From Glandiceps talaboti (Eukaryota; Hemichordata; Enteropneusta; Spengelidae), in assembly GCF_964340395.1 (NCBI RefSeq), contig NC_135550.1, positions 20,544,676-20,608,675 of the forward strand: 64,000 nucleotides of DNA, given 5' to 3'. Below are positions 1 through 12,366 of this stretch, piece by piece. A model generated the notes under the pieces. The model saw nothing but the letters and a program-made list of their open reading frames with translations. It was not told the DNA's origin and did no database searches. Both the position numbers and the translations under genes were made by a program. The number at the start of each line of letters is the position of its first letter. The stretch's first letter is position 1.

Positions 1-561
1 GAAAAGCTACAGGCACAGTAACAGAACTACTAACAAAATGAAAGGATACAGAGAAACAATTTGAAAACATGGAAGGATGTAGAGAGAAGTTTGTAAGTGG
101 GTGAGAGTTAAGATTGAAATAGGTAAGTTTTAAGGGCAGAGCAGAAGGAAGACTTAGAGTGAGTGACGAAGACTGTTTCAAATGAGATATGACAAGCTAA
201 TTATTATCATCGTCGCAAACCATGGCCTGTTTTACGGCAACGTTCTTAACGAGCCTCCCACCGAAATGTAGTGGTAGAAATAATAACTCTGGTTTGCGAG
301 AATGATTACTATGGACATACCATACTGTCTCACAGTCCGGTCCATCTTTGTTCTCATACTGGACTGGCCCATTTCTGCTACAGATGCATCCATCTTCTTA
401 AGAAACCTGTACAAATTCAAGAATTCAATTACTCTACAACCATATTTTAGAAGTATTTTCATGAAAACATCAAACCCACAGTGACACCCCCCCCCCCCCC
501 CACCTCTATACAAAAATCGATACAAAGATATTCCTAAATGTAGCATTTCAAGGGGGGTTTA
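1..561. other. Left edge, probably SRBD1 intron
   Basis: No exon could be supported here. The segment lies downstream of the last SRBD1 exon seen (minus strand), so it should be intron. It holds a run of C at about 487-500. At about 190-290 the minus strand has a short open stretch (a VGGSL-like peptide followed by a stop) that faintly resembles the SRBD1 residues expected next, but it has no convincing acceptor in frame and was not called. Confidence 0.4.
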
Positions 562-806
562 TTACTGAAGGTATCACAGGTTTGGACTTACTGAAGGTAT
601 CACAGGTTTGGACTTACTTTTCTGCTATGTGATATGACTCGGGATGTATACATGTCATGTCAAGGGGATTTATTGCTGTAGGTATTACGGGTTTGGACTT
701 ACTGAAGGTATCACAGGTTTGGACTTACTGAAGGTATCACAGGTTTGGACTTACTGAAGGTATCACAGGTTTGGACTTACTGAAGGTATCACAGGTTTGG
801 ACTTAC
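562..806. repeat. 26-bp tandem repeat next to SRBD1 exon 14
   Basis: A 26-bp unit (plus strand, starting TTACTGAAGGTATCACAGG) occurs twice at 562-611 and several more times at about 692-800, the two blocks separated by a partial copy of SRBD1 exon 14. The unit resembles exon sequence at about 865-890 (GTTTGTATCACAGTTTTGG), so the array may have grown out of the exon itself. It lies immediately downstream of the exon donor; 26 is not a multiple of 3. Confidence 0.85.
612..682 (-). pseudogene. Partial copy of SRBD1 exon 14 with donor
   Basis: Near-identical copy of the end of the 807-980 exon including its GTAAGT donor. On the minus strand it still reads [17 protein letters not shown], and a CCTACAG acceptor-like site stands at its upstream end. 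Joining it after exon 14 would shift the frame, so I treat it as a duplicated fragment, not a used exon. A shorter third copy lies at 1089-1138. Confidence 0.75.
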
Positions 807-3800
807 TTTTCTGCTATGTGATATGACTCAGGATGTATACATGTCATGTCAAGGGGATTTATTGCTGTTTGTATCACAGTTTTGGCTTTCTTTGATTTAC
901 TACTTTTACTTGTCCCTGCTTTTCTCTTCCCTCTGGAACTACTACTGCTTTGCTCAGTTTCATTCTCTTCTTTTGTTCCTCTGGAGTAAGACAATGAAAG
1001 CACCATGTTACACATACAATAGCATCATCATCTCACAATTCTTGGTACATAAAATAGAGTTTATCACCTACAGGTATCACAGGTTTGGACTTACTTTTCT
1101 GCTATGTGATATGACTCGGGATGTATACATGTCATGTCATAACATTAACAATCAGTTGAATTTGACATTTTGGTTGACACAATGACTTCTACTCCATGCA
1201 CTATACATGCATAACTATAACCACATATGGGAATAAGTTAACCTTCTTGTTCTATTTTGACCCTCTAGCATAAGATAAAATGCTTATTATGGGTATCAAG
1301 AATTATTCTCATTGCTTCTGTCTTCATTATGTATACAGTTGCATCCTCATCCTCATCCTCATCATCATTATCATCATCATCATCATCATCATCATCACCA
1401 TCATCATCATTGTCATCGTCATCTTGTCACTACCCCTCCACCTCCACCCCACCAACATCATTCCCACCACCACCACCACCACCACCACCACCACCACCAC
1501 CACCACCACCACTACCACCACCACCACCACCACCACCACCACCACCACCACAAACAACAACAACAACAACCACAACCAATAATGGCAGTTTGTAGTCAAA
1601 AGTGGGGGAAAACTTAATTTGTATAATGTCATTTATTTGTACCTTTGTATTGTTTGTGGATTAATTCTGACAAATCCAGCACACTGTTCATAAGTCTTGG
1701 GTCCAAGTCCTTTGATTGATTTGAGTTGTTCTCTGTTTGTAAATGATCCTTTTTCATTTCTCCACTCAATAATCTTGGTTGCTCTACTTGCACTTAACCC
1801 GGCTATTCTCCTGTAAATAATAACAAGGAATGTAAGTATAATGTACTTTTAGAATCAGTATGGATCCACAATCAACTAACATCATTTTATGGACATAGTG
1901 GTTCAAGAAGTATAAGATGATATGGTTTTAATAAACCCTCACAATATATTTTTTTTCCTTGAATAAACGGATGCAATGTATACACATATATGGATTTGTA
2001 ATCAATATGGGAGCAAAGATAGTATGTTTTCTGGTGCATCTGTACAGTTTATAGTAAAGCAAACTCCAATATTATAGACTGCAATACACACACTCCAGCA
2101 TAAGACTTGAAATTGAACAGCCATTTACTAAATGTGGGAAAAAATATTATGAAACAAATAGCATTTTGGCAAGCTTGTTTTATCAACTTTTCTTACAGCT
2201 TTCAAAATTTGTTGCGCTTATCACAATCATATTGGAAGTGTTTTGAAAGTGATTGTGACTTATTTTTTTGTTTACAAACCTATATATTAATGTTTAAAAG
2301 TAACTAACCTTAACAGACTTTCAGTACATACATTGAGATCTATTCCTACAAAGCTAGCACATTCTTCAACTACACTGTCCAGGGCTCCTTTTAGGTTGCT
2401 AGCAGAGACATCATGCTATGGAAGAAAACAGATAACACACTCATTTCTTTGTCTTCTATGACTGTACAAATTCAATTGGTGGGCAGAATATGTGAAGTAC
2501 TTACACACACACATTTTAGTTTCTGATTCTAAAATGTGCTTGAAAAGTACATGAGAATAAGCAAAGGAAACTGAATTTGCCATCTGAACTGTGAATGTAA
2601 TAAATACATTATCCGATGTGCTATTAATATCTTCTCACCTGATACATTCCAACTCCAAGATGTTTGGGTTCTATCTTGACAAGTTCAATCAATGGGTCTT
2701 GAAGTCTTCGTCCGATAGATACTATTGTAACAAACACAGAATAATACTTCAGACACAGGTTTTACAAAAAGCATATTCAGAAGCTTTACATCAAATTCAG
2801 ACAATCAACTTTTGAAAACTGATACTACAACATAAAAAAAGAACATATCAATAACACAAATGTGATAATTATAGCAATCATATTATGTGTTTTAACAGGT
2901 ATTTTAAACCTGCATGGTCAGACTTCATATTGCTTCTAGCTGCCAATATCAAGTCTGGATTTCTCGTATAAATCATAAACTCATAGTTATACCTGCACTT
3001 CTAAGGTTAGCATCCATATTTGGTAGTTCAGTTTGCGCGTCATCTGAAACACTGTAGATGGACGCTCCTGCTTCATCAACAATGCTATGGGTACAGAAAA
3101 ACAACAACATTTAGAGATTCCTTTGTATCAAGACTTCATTCTCACAAGCCAGAGCAAGTTTTTACACTGGTGCAACTTGAATGATGCCATAAAGAGGCCA
3201 GTGGTTTTACGATGATTGGTAATTTGGTCTAACCAAAAAGGTGGTTTGTAGTTCATTTTCAAATAATTCCAGTACTGACTCTATCCAATGGTAACAGGAA
3301 AAACAGATGTTTAGTACTTGAAAATGATTAGCTGGTAATACAGCTCTGTGGTTTCCATATATATCTGAAGTGACTGAACATGCATGGCTTCATGGACTTC
3401 CAAACTTTTGGCAATGTGACAGCATGTCAGTAGTTAGATTTAACCATGATGTCTGTTGTGCAATACACTGACTGAGGGGTGGTTTGGAAACATTCAAATT
3501 AACACATTCATAGTCAAAACAGTTTTGAATCAGTCCTATTCCAATATATCAATGAAAATTTCAAAATCTTTCTAAAAGTAGGTTTCTCTTTGTGAGAAGG
3601 AAATACATATTCATAACTATGAACCCAGAATTCTTATATAAGACTTTGTTGACAGTGTTAAATACATACCAGTACATGACATTGAGAGGCCTAAAGAACC
3701 CTGATGTTATTAAATTACTGAAGAATGATTCTGTTTCTCTACATGCCGTACCGTTCCCTATCGCCAAAGTTTCACAACTGTGGTAGAAAAAGAGATATGA

Positions 3801-6800
3801 TGGAAATACATTACATATTAAGATTTCTTCAAGAGCATGTCTGAAAGCATAAGAAAATGTATAGTCCTTTCCACACCTCTATTATCATATAAATGTGATA
3901 TTGCCGTTCATCTCAGTATTTCCAACTACTTTGATAAGCAAATTTAAAAAAGTTTAAATTAAACAAATGAAATGCTCTTCATATTTGCTCTTTCAGCAAA
4001 ATGACCTGTATATCAACTTTTAACAAAATTTAATTTTTTTTTTTAGATTGGTATGATTGGAATACATATTTAGAATCTATCATTTTGGAAACTACAGACA
4101 CACTCAGCAAAATGGCCCTTAACCACCTTTTTTTTTCTAAATCAACCATAACACAATATTGTATGATATTGCTTTGTAAGGTCATAATCTCACCTGTAGT
4201 TGATAAGCATGTTTTTAATCTTCATAGCTTCCCTATTTCTTCTATTATCATGTATGTACATAACATCTGTAAACAGTATTTGGCCTAATAACAGGTAAAA
4301 CATTTAAAGATAATTATGGTTGTTGAATGTATAGATGTTTATCAGGTCAATACAACATACCTTTAATCCTGGTACATGTCTGTACATATTTGATCACACT
4401 TTTAATGTTTCATTTGCATAATGGTTAATTATCTATTATATGCTACCATTTTTAAAAGGAAAATTGCTGCCAGTTACAATTATTTATATTTGTGGTTACA
4501 GCTGACTTATTGGGGTCTAATAAGGGTAAGGTATGTTTGAGACTTACTGGTATGCTTTAAGAAAGGAAACCATGATTACAGAGGACACTAACCAGCATTA
4601 TTACATCATGTAAGCTTTGAAAATGGAGCCAAGGGTAGCATAGCACAACTTATTACAATTTATTACGATTTCTGTAACTAGTACAAAATGTATAAGTATA
4701 ACACATAACATCCTAAACTCATGGTCCTTAAACATAAGTATTGCCGCCATGAGTAGCAGCCATATTTTATTTCTTATTGGTTGCTTGCAATGACTTGGCC
4801 TTGAAACAAGACAACATCACATGCATCACATCATACTGTAAACACACATGGCACTTCTTTTTCCCATAAACTTGGACTTTGTTGTTATTAGAGATGATGG
4901 GTGAACAACAAACATAGTATTATATCAATGATATTTTATTCCTTCTCAAAGGTTAGGAGAATATTGTAGACTATATATGACAACAGTGAAATGTGCATGC
5001 ATATAACATGTTTTTATTTATCAACAGTACTGACAAATGCAATATATAAACTGCTATTCATTGCAACGTTACTTGAAATGTGTGAATGGAAACATAAGCC
5101 GCAGATGGGAGATAATTTCCAGTAATGCTGTGTTGGCACTTGGTTCTCTCCTTATGGCCTCAATTTCTCTAATTATCAGATATCATCATCACTGACCTAA
5201 AGGTGACAGCATCGCTAGTTTACATCCATGTCTGAATCCTGGATCAACACCTAATACAACTTTGCCTCGTACAGGAGGAGTTAGCAACAGTCTTTTCAAA
5301 TTGTGAGAGAATACTTCTATCGATGCATTCTCAGCCTTCTTTGTCAATTCTGATCTAAATATGAAGATAAAGATAAAAGTGAAAAGTTTTTTTTCTATTT
5401 TAGGGGTACATATTTTGATACGGGTTGTATCGGCAAGAAATTGAATTGTAATGTAAATGGGGTATGTACAGCATTAGCACCCCAAGTGTCAGTAAACAGT
5501 TATATTGAAATATTGTTACAACAAACTCTAGTTCCTAGTTCCAAAATTATTCATATTAACGAGGTTTGACAGCATATTATCTTGTAGACTGTAAGATACA
5601 ATATGTCTATTCAGCCCTATCCGGCTTCTTATATGAAGTGATAGCTCATAGTGTGGCAGGACACATCATATCTCAGAGACCGTGCATCTATAAATTGATC
5701 CACCAATACATCCATGTACAGATTTCATTAATTACATTTGTATCTTAAGTATTGGTTTAATACCTGGTTTGTCTAACGACAAGTGGTTGTATAAGTCTGG
5801 TATAACTATCGTCTATACAATTCTGAATGAAACCTTTCACAGTCTGGTTACAGTTTCTTGGCACCCATCTATTACTGCACCATGTTTTGAATGACCTGAC
5901 AATACCATCTGTTATGATAACCTTTATGGTCAGGATTTTCAGATTTTCACCTCGATTCATGGCAAGAACCTGATAATGGAAATAAAATTGATACAATAAT
6001 TAATTATAAATTGTATTTATGTCATTTACTTTTATAAACACTGAAATATTCAAATGATCAAAACCTCCATATTGTATCTTTGTGGTATATTTCTGGAACC
6101 ATCTAAAATATTCATGCTCAATATTAAATTTCAACATTTTTTTAAGGCCAATGTTGTATTAGGATTTGGTAAAAGCTCTAGAAAATGTTGGTCCTGAACC
6201 AAAGAAAGGGTCTAATTCCTATGTCTAAACCAAGACTGTGGGATTCAAACACCAGATAATATTTTTCCACATGAATGTGACTGAACACATTCAATGAAAT
6301 AGTACACAGTTTCTACACACCACAAGATAACGTACCTGATGAGGTTTGACATTTTTCACAGTGCAGCTGAAGTCATAATATCGTTCAAACTTGTATGCCT
6401 TTTCATCTTCAGCAGGTTTTGTTTTCTTGCTTGACTGTATTGTCACATAACCTACTGAACATCTGTAATGATGAAAGAATGAATGTTCATGGACTCTGGG
6501 TTCATAGTTTATACAAATTAAAAAAAATCACAGGCAAAAAATCTTTTGGAAGTAAATCCCATACACCAGCCCATTGTACTACACCCCTGACAATGCTGGC
6601 AAGACATTAGCAAAATTTTGAGATTCATCTCAAAACAATTTTTTGACTGTGGGTGTGAGAACAAATTTTCCTTTGTAATCTGAAAATATGAACCCAAATA
6701 TAGATTCAGAAGTACCGGTATATGATAAATGTCACATTGTCTCAGGAATTTGAAGTTTTGAGATCAGAGAGATGATTTTGTGTCCCAAAATTTACAACAA

Positions 6801-8746
6801 AAGTAAGAACCAAGTCAATATTTATCTGCTACAATTAGCATCCTAAACTGAAATAGTTGAAATGTATATTTTCTTTACATTGGTTTGTTTTTGTGTACAT
6901 TTGATTTTCATAAATGTGTTTATGGCCTGCACCTCCATAGTTTCCACTCTTTTCTTCATCAAACTTTTATTTGATTTTAAACACACATCTAGTTGTTTGC
7001 ATGAGTGTGTATCTTTTACAAGTTTAAATTTTTGTGTAATGAGGATTGTTATCTGTTTTTATTAGAATACTGGCTGCATGTATAATATTTCACTTTCTCT
7101 GTATACTTCACTCTGTTTGACGAAGGGGAAGTTCTCTTAATTTATGACATATAATAATGTTTTCTAGTATCTTCTTGTGAATACACAAAGTGTACATTGT
7201 ACCAAATACAACAAGCAGTACAGAGACCTACTAATACAGAGTTGTGGCTTTTGTGTGGTCATTGCATGCAATCAGTTCTAATAGAGATATACTAGTAATT
7301 TGACTCACAGTTCTCTAATCTTGGTCATTGTTTCCACATCCTTAGCTACAGTATCAGCTATAATGTGTTGTATTCCTTTATTTACTTCAGCAATTGAGGA
7401 CAGACCTATAAACAGAAGTATGCATTGGTATCACAAAAGGTCAAGAAAAGTTTGTACATATATTCTTTGGGATAAAAAGAGGTGATTAGTTTTGGGACAA
7501 GATCCACATATGCTATAAATTAGTGTGCTTCTTCCCTTCTTCTTTCCACTGTTTCCAGTGCTTTTGGCCTGTTACATCATAATTCAATAGAAATAAAATT
7601 TCAGAGGGATTACTTTCCGTAATAATTTTGAGATCAGAAAAATGTTCACCTTTTATTTCCGGCTTCACATATGACTGAATGTTGATGCCACCAGGACTTT
7701 TCATCCACAAAGTTGCTGCTGATTCAAGTCCAAGTTTACGAGCTCTTTCTGCTAGAGTTGTCTTGCTTCCTGTCTTGTATGGTGTATACTAAAAATGAAA
7801 GTAATATATTATTATTAAGCAGTAAAAAACCTTTCTTATGAAATGTGATATACAAGTTACTCGTTGTAATTGCAAAAAAAAATAATAATTAAGTTTTAGT
7901 GAAAATTCTGTGTTGAATCTAATCATTTACCTGTAAACAAATAATTATTTGTAATAATTTGTCAATTTCTAAAGAATGCAAAATACATGTTGATGATAGT
8001 AGCTAAACATGCTCTGGTAAGCACCATATGAATATGTCTATTTGCATAAAAAATGTAGAAAAAAATATCTAGACAAGAGCATATTTGTTGTCCACAAACT
8101 GCAATATATATAAAGTATTTTTCATCTTGCTGGTGACTTACCAGGTGATCAAGTTCCTCCATAGTTCGGGCACATCGAATAGAGGTATTCAGGGAATCAT
8201 CCATCTTACCCACTTTTTTAATTTGCTTTATCACATTGGCTGCTTTATTTTGTACCCTCCTACAAATTTATAAAAGTAACAAAATGATGATTGCATTGAG
8301 GTCCTAATTTTTTGGGCGTGGACCCAAAACCCAGTTTGATTGGACTTATTTATGTAGAGGTGGCATAAATACATTTATCCATGGGTGGCTCAGTTCTCTT
8401 CAGTGTACAATATTATGAGTATTAAACCATTATTCTAACAAAACAGATTTAAAAAATCTTTCATTGGCCACTAGTGCAGCTTCAATCTTAGTCATATAAA
8501 AGACACTTACTTCAACTGGTCATAGGCAGAAACTACTTCTCTCAATTTATCAGGTTCCATGCCTTTTGTGTTTTCTTTCCTGTATCGTGCAATGAAAGGT
8601 ATAGTACATCCATCATCAACAAGCTGAGTAATATTGTTTGCAACCCATTCATCTATGTTTTCACTTTCAGCTAATGCAAAGCTCATGTCCCAGAGCATGT
8701 CTACTGGGGATCCTGGACGACCAACCTCTTCTTCTAGATCATCCAT
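807..8746 (-). CDS. SRBD1: S1 RNA-binding domain protein 1 (Tex-like), 3' part outside window
   Basis: Animal homologue of bacterial Tex, a nucleic-acid-binding protein. Exons 5' to 3': 8746-8511, 8259-8142, 7788-7650, 7405-7309, 6462-6336, 5969-5764, 5354-5197, 4284-4194, 3777-3670, 3084-2993, 2721-2639, 2415-2309, 1810-1643, 980-807. All junctions are GT-AG and phases join, giving 634 residues; the gene runs off the left edge. Visible: Tex N-terminal motif [10 protein letters not shown] near residue 50, YTPYKTGSK, the RuvC/YqgF-like [13 protein letters not shown] near 338, [15 protein letters not shown]-like [23 protein letters not shown], then helix-hairpin-helix [15 protein letters not shown] near 560 and [17 protein letters not shown]. 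The S1 domain is not in the window. Start chosen because TAG lies in frame just upstream of the ATG, after an acceptor at 8781. Vertebrate SRBD1 (about 995 aa) has a long charged N-terminal extension that is absent here. Confidence 0.93.
1089..1138 (-). pseudogene. Second partial copy of SRBD1 exon 14 end
   Basis: About 50 bp matching the donor end of exon 14 ([13 protein letters not shown] plus GTAAGT), upstream of the true exon in transcription direction. It is preceded by one copy of part of the 26-bp repeat. Homology breaks off after the CATGTCATGTCA stretch, so there is no complete exon. Confidence 0.75.
1342..1575. repeat. Trinucleotide microsatellites (TCA)n, (CAC)n, (AAC)n
   Basis: Compound simple repeat in SRBD1 intron 13: TCA/TCC repeats about 1342-1420, CAC repeats about 1463-1552, AAC repeats about 1552-1575. 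Long open frames here (poly-His, poly-Pro, poly-Thr, poly-Val) are artefacts of the repeat. Confidence 0.95.
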
Positions 8747-8780
8747 AATGTACTACCTTGCTTGAATCCACCAGACTCCT
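8747..8780 (-). other. SRBD1 5'UTR part of first coding exon
   Basis: On the minus strand a TTTACACAG acceptor precedes position 8780, 34 nt upstream of the SRBD1 ATG, and a TAG stop lies in frame between them. A further non-coding 5' exon is therefore likely; the best donor seen upstream is GTAAGT at 9849-9844, which would end an exon reaching up into the CpG-richer DNA around 9850-10100. This is inferred from splice motifs only. Confidence 0.5.
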
Positions 8781-9735
8781 CTGTGTAAATAAGTATAGAA
8801 ACAAGTGAGTGTCACTTAATTTCTCACACTTCCTTCTTAATCAACAGAAATTGATCAACAGTGAATTTAAACTATGACACACTGTTGAAAATTTGCAAAA
8901 CTTTCAAGCTTTTGTTCTCATTTGTACTGCAGAGTAAGTTCACCAGTCTGATGTCTTGGGTTGGTCATATACATGATTCGTTATTGAAATAATGTGACAT
9001 ACAAAGAACATAGTAGAGTGACACTGATATGCATAAAATGACTTTACAATTAGATTATTTACTTTGAATGAATTAAAATACAAATCTTCAACAGAAATTT
9101 TTCCCTATAAATGTCCTATAAATATCCAAGTACAACACACAGAGCTCACATCTGACATGTTGCATAATTTTTTTTTAAACTTAGCACTGTGTCAAAAATA
9201 TTATTTATTTCACACATGTTTGATTTAGCTGAAGTCTTTCTTTATCATAAGTCAATGCATTGATAAAAGTTGATGAACTGAAAACTTTCACCCCAAAAAC
9301 GTTACGTTTTCACCACACTTTTATCAAAAGGTAATATAACATGAACAAGTCAATACGTTGTTGTTGTTTTTTGTTTTTTTTTGTCAAACAGTGTAATTAT
9401 CCAAAATAAACATACATTGCCTCATAAAAGCCGCATAAACAACACATCCATGCAGCCACCCGTACTAACAAAATCACCACGAGAAGGTGACTGTGATTGG
9501 CTGTTTACTCCACTCTGAACAATATGAGGTGATAATGAACCAATAGAATGTATTGTTACATAAATTCATAATATACTACCGCGGTCATTTTTAAATATTT
9601 CGTCGGCAAAATATACTTTTGACATTGGTACACATTTTACTACAAAAAGACTACTGACCACTTGTGATTGATATAAAACACTGATTGGAAAGACTTCTTC
9701 TTAGAAGCTCTGACAGTACGGAAAAACAATTCAGT

Positions 9736-9760
9736 GCTTGCTTGCTTGCTTGCTTGCTTG
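9736..9760. repeat. (CTTG)n microsatellite
   Basis: About six tandem GCTT/CTTG tetramers between SRBD1 and the BTB gene, close to the inferred shared promoter. Confidence 0.9.
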
Positions 9761-9849
9761 AAGTTGAGGGACGGCAAACATCGATCGTGAATGAAGCTGT
9801 AAAATTTAGGATTATCAAGTGAAACTGTCGACTGTAAAATAGTACTTAC

Positions 9850-10330
9850 ATATACTGTGATAGTGGGAATACAATATTCAATCGTTCTGCTCCTCGGAGC
9901 AAATTAAATCGTGGAAATTGTTGTGTTTACAATATTTACTGGTACTTGCATGCCGCGGTGACTGAGCTGGAGATCCTTTCGGGTCGAAGTTCGTACAAAC
10001 AACTCGACTAGGGAATCGTCCGGGGGCGCTGTAACATGCAGAGCAGTGAATCGGCGCTGAGCGGAGGGAAAGTGCTAGCAGCGTCAACGACAGAATCTAG
10101 GATCTGGGACGCCTTGTTGTATCAACGACCTTGAACCTTGTTTGATACAAGGACTTTATTCCGGGTAAGCATTTATTAGCTAATCCTTGGACCTGCCATT
10201 GACGGTTGTGGACCCACTTTATGGTGATTCAGTCCTCTGAAACCTTTTCGTGTTTGTAGTCGACGGTCGGTCACGGTCCCGGTCGCTCGGTCGCTTGTAC
10301 TTCTTGTGGGATTTCACAGGGACACGCATG
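9850..10330. promoter_or_regulatory. Inferred divergent promoter SRBD1 / BTB gene
   Basis: A locally CpG-richer block in otherwise AT-rich DNA, between the minus-strand SRBD1 start and the plus-strand BTB gene. Candidate first-exon donors point both ways: GTAAGT on the minus strand at 9849-9844 and GGTAAGC on the plus strand at 10165. No TATA box or other decisive element was identified. The open frame at 9878-10087 is read as chance. Confidence 0.4.
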
Positions 10331-10796
10331 TTACCGATACCTCAGACCACTAAGAGATGTTACAAACTGTGCATGTCGGTCGGTCGTCGGGCCCGGGCCG
10401 TCGGAAATACGTACATGTAAACATCTTAATAAATTTGAAATAATGATTTTCTGGAAGTATATACCTCTTTCTTGAGTATTTGTATTTGACATAAATTCCT
10501 GTATAAAAACCCTGCTGTTCGGCTGTAAATTCAAGTTTATTCATTCAGGAAACCTTGGGCATGGATCTCCCCTTGGCCTTATATCTCCATGTTTACACCC
10601 AAGACTCAAGAGTGAAATTTACATTCACTTTCAGGAGTTTATTATATTTCCCATATGCTAGTAATTGCTAAATTTTGGTTACAACTTTCTTCAGCCCACA
10701 GGTAATTGTGCTTTGTAACGTTGCAAGACCCAGTGGTCTGACGATCTTCTACCTACATGCTATTGCTCGTCCTGCTTGCATGATAAGGAGTCATTC

Positions 10797-11131
10797 GGGA
10801 CTCGATTCTGACAAGTGTTGAGTGTCATGTCAGTAATCTAGACCTTACCCGTGCACCATCTGCAAGCAGGACTACCTCCATGCCATCCTGTACAGTGTAA
10901 CTGCTCAAAACATTTCAATGTCAAGTTGCTACGTAGTAGACCAATGTCATGGATATTCTATAGTGGGGATACATGCATAGACATGCAAAAGTGTGCTAGT
11001 ATTTTCTGTCAATGGCGCCATGTCTTTTTTTTCATGAAACAACTGGTGTCACTAGTAGGTGAAGTGAGTTGGGACTAGATTCTGACAATGTCCCCTCCCC
11101 TTTCTTAGGGACATTGTCAGAATCGAGTCCC
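10797..11131. repeat. Hairpin-forming inverted repeat
   Basis: Arms 11071-11094 and 11108-11131 are reverse complements at 23 of 24 positions (GGGACTAGATTCTGACAATG followed by TCCC) with a 13-nt loop. The first 18 bases recur upstream at 10797-10814, and CCTGCTTGCA near 10771 has its complement near 10862, so a larger, decayed inverted-repeat element is likely. Confidence 0.7.
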
Positions 11132-12288
11132 ATACTCCAGTATTGTGTCTAAGGCCTAACAAAAACAAACGTCATGTGTGGTTCCAATTACGCTCAATTT
11201 TAGAATAGAAAAAAAATTATATATATGTTGTTTTCCATATGGTCTCTGTGTTATTGGTTTCTTCTCATCAGATGTACAGTTTTCACATCCACTATTTCTT
11301 GCAAGACTTCACGATTTTCACAATTTTTTAATTATTTTTTTTCTTGAAAACGTAAAAAAAAAAAGTTTAGGGTCGGCAGTGAAAAAGTAGGTGGGGGTCG
11401 GTTAACTGGAACCAAACAATTTTTTTTAGACCTAAACAAGACTATTGTCTCACCAACTGTACCTGTTAAGGTCTTTGATGAGTTGCGACAGTACACCAGA
11501 TCTGCAGAGAAGCCACCCTGCATTACAATGCATCCAATCAAGACATACTGTCTTGAAAAATAATGTTTCTAAACAATTTCAGAGAGATTGAAGATGTGAG
11601 GATCAAAAAACAGTAGAGAGAGAGAAAAAACCAACACCCATTCTCATGGCAGTCAGTGGCCTTATAATTCAATATAGGTTTAAGAATGTATTGTCAAAGT
11701 TGCAAGAAATTAAGCAAATGTACCTGGTAAATGACCACTTCTGAGGTTTAACATTAATTTGGCTCAAAGCATGAGCAAAATATTCTGTCCGTCCCCCCTT
11801 CAGACCAGAATTTTCATGCCCCCCCCCCCCCTACACACTCCCCATTTTCTCTGTAGCAATTTAATTCTCCCTCCCCAGTCTGAAATTACTTAAACCACAG
11901 AGAAATACTTATCTGTGCCTAAACAGGATGATCATGTCTTTGTGCCGCCTCCCTGTGTGAAAATGAGCATTCCCTAAACATGCTTATATAAACCATTGCT
12001 GGAACACACTTATAATTTTAATAATCCGTTTGCAGCTAAAAATAAAAATGGTGACAGGTTACATCACAGTAATTTGATAGATATCCATTAATCTTGTCAT
12101 TGTTCATCAAATTCAGTGACATCAGTGTGATAAACCTCAAGATTCCATTATCTATTGCTCCAAGCTGATATAAATAGACAATAACTGTCTAGAATTAGAA
12201 TCAACAAGACTACAGTTTCGTTGTCACTTCATCCAAGGCTTTCTGCATGTATGATGACATTAACAATATAAACTATCTACAATTACAG

Positions 12289-12366
12289 GTTGGATGGATT
12301 GTTGACTTGATGATTTGAGGTCACTCATCCTTTGTGGGTTTCATTCACCAGATCCAAGGAAACCAG
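12289..12366 (+). other. Possible non-coding 5' exon of BTB gene
   Basis: A 78-nt segment bounded by an ATTACAG acceptor (AG at 12287-12288) and a CCAG/GTAAGG donor (GT at 12367-12368). It lies between the inferred promoter and the coding exon, which itself has an acceptor one base before the ATG. Splice motifs are the only evidence. Confidence 0.3.

Noticed and set aside
232-546. 104-residue frame with a VGGSL peptide, resembling the next SRBD1 segment
   Set aside because: Similarity limited to about five residues and followed at once by a stop; frame otherwise poly-Gly from a C tract.
1280-1632. Long poly-His, poly-Pro, poly-Thr and poly-Val open frames
   Set aside because: Direct translations of trinucleotide microsatellites in an SRBD1 intron, on both strands and in several frames.
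9878-10087. 69-residue minus-strand frame in CpG-rich DNA
   Set aside because: Lies in the inferred 5' non-coding exon/promoter of SRBD1; no homology seen and the SRBD1 start has an upstream in-frame stop.
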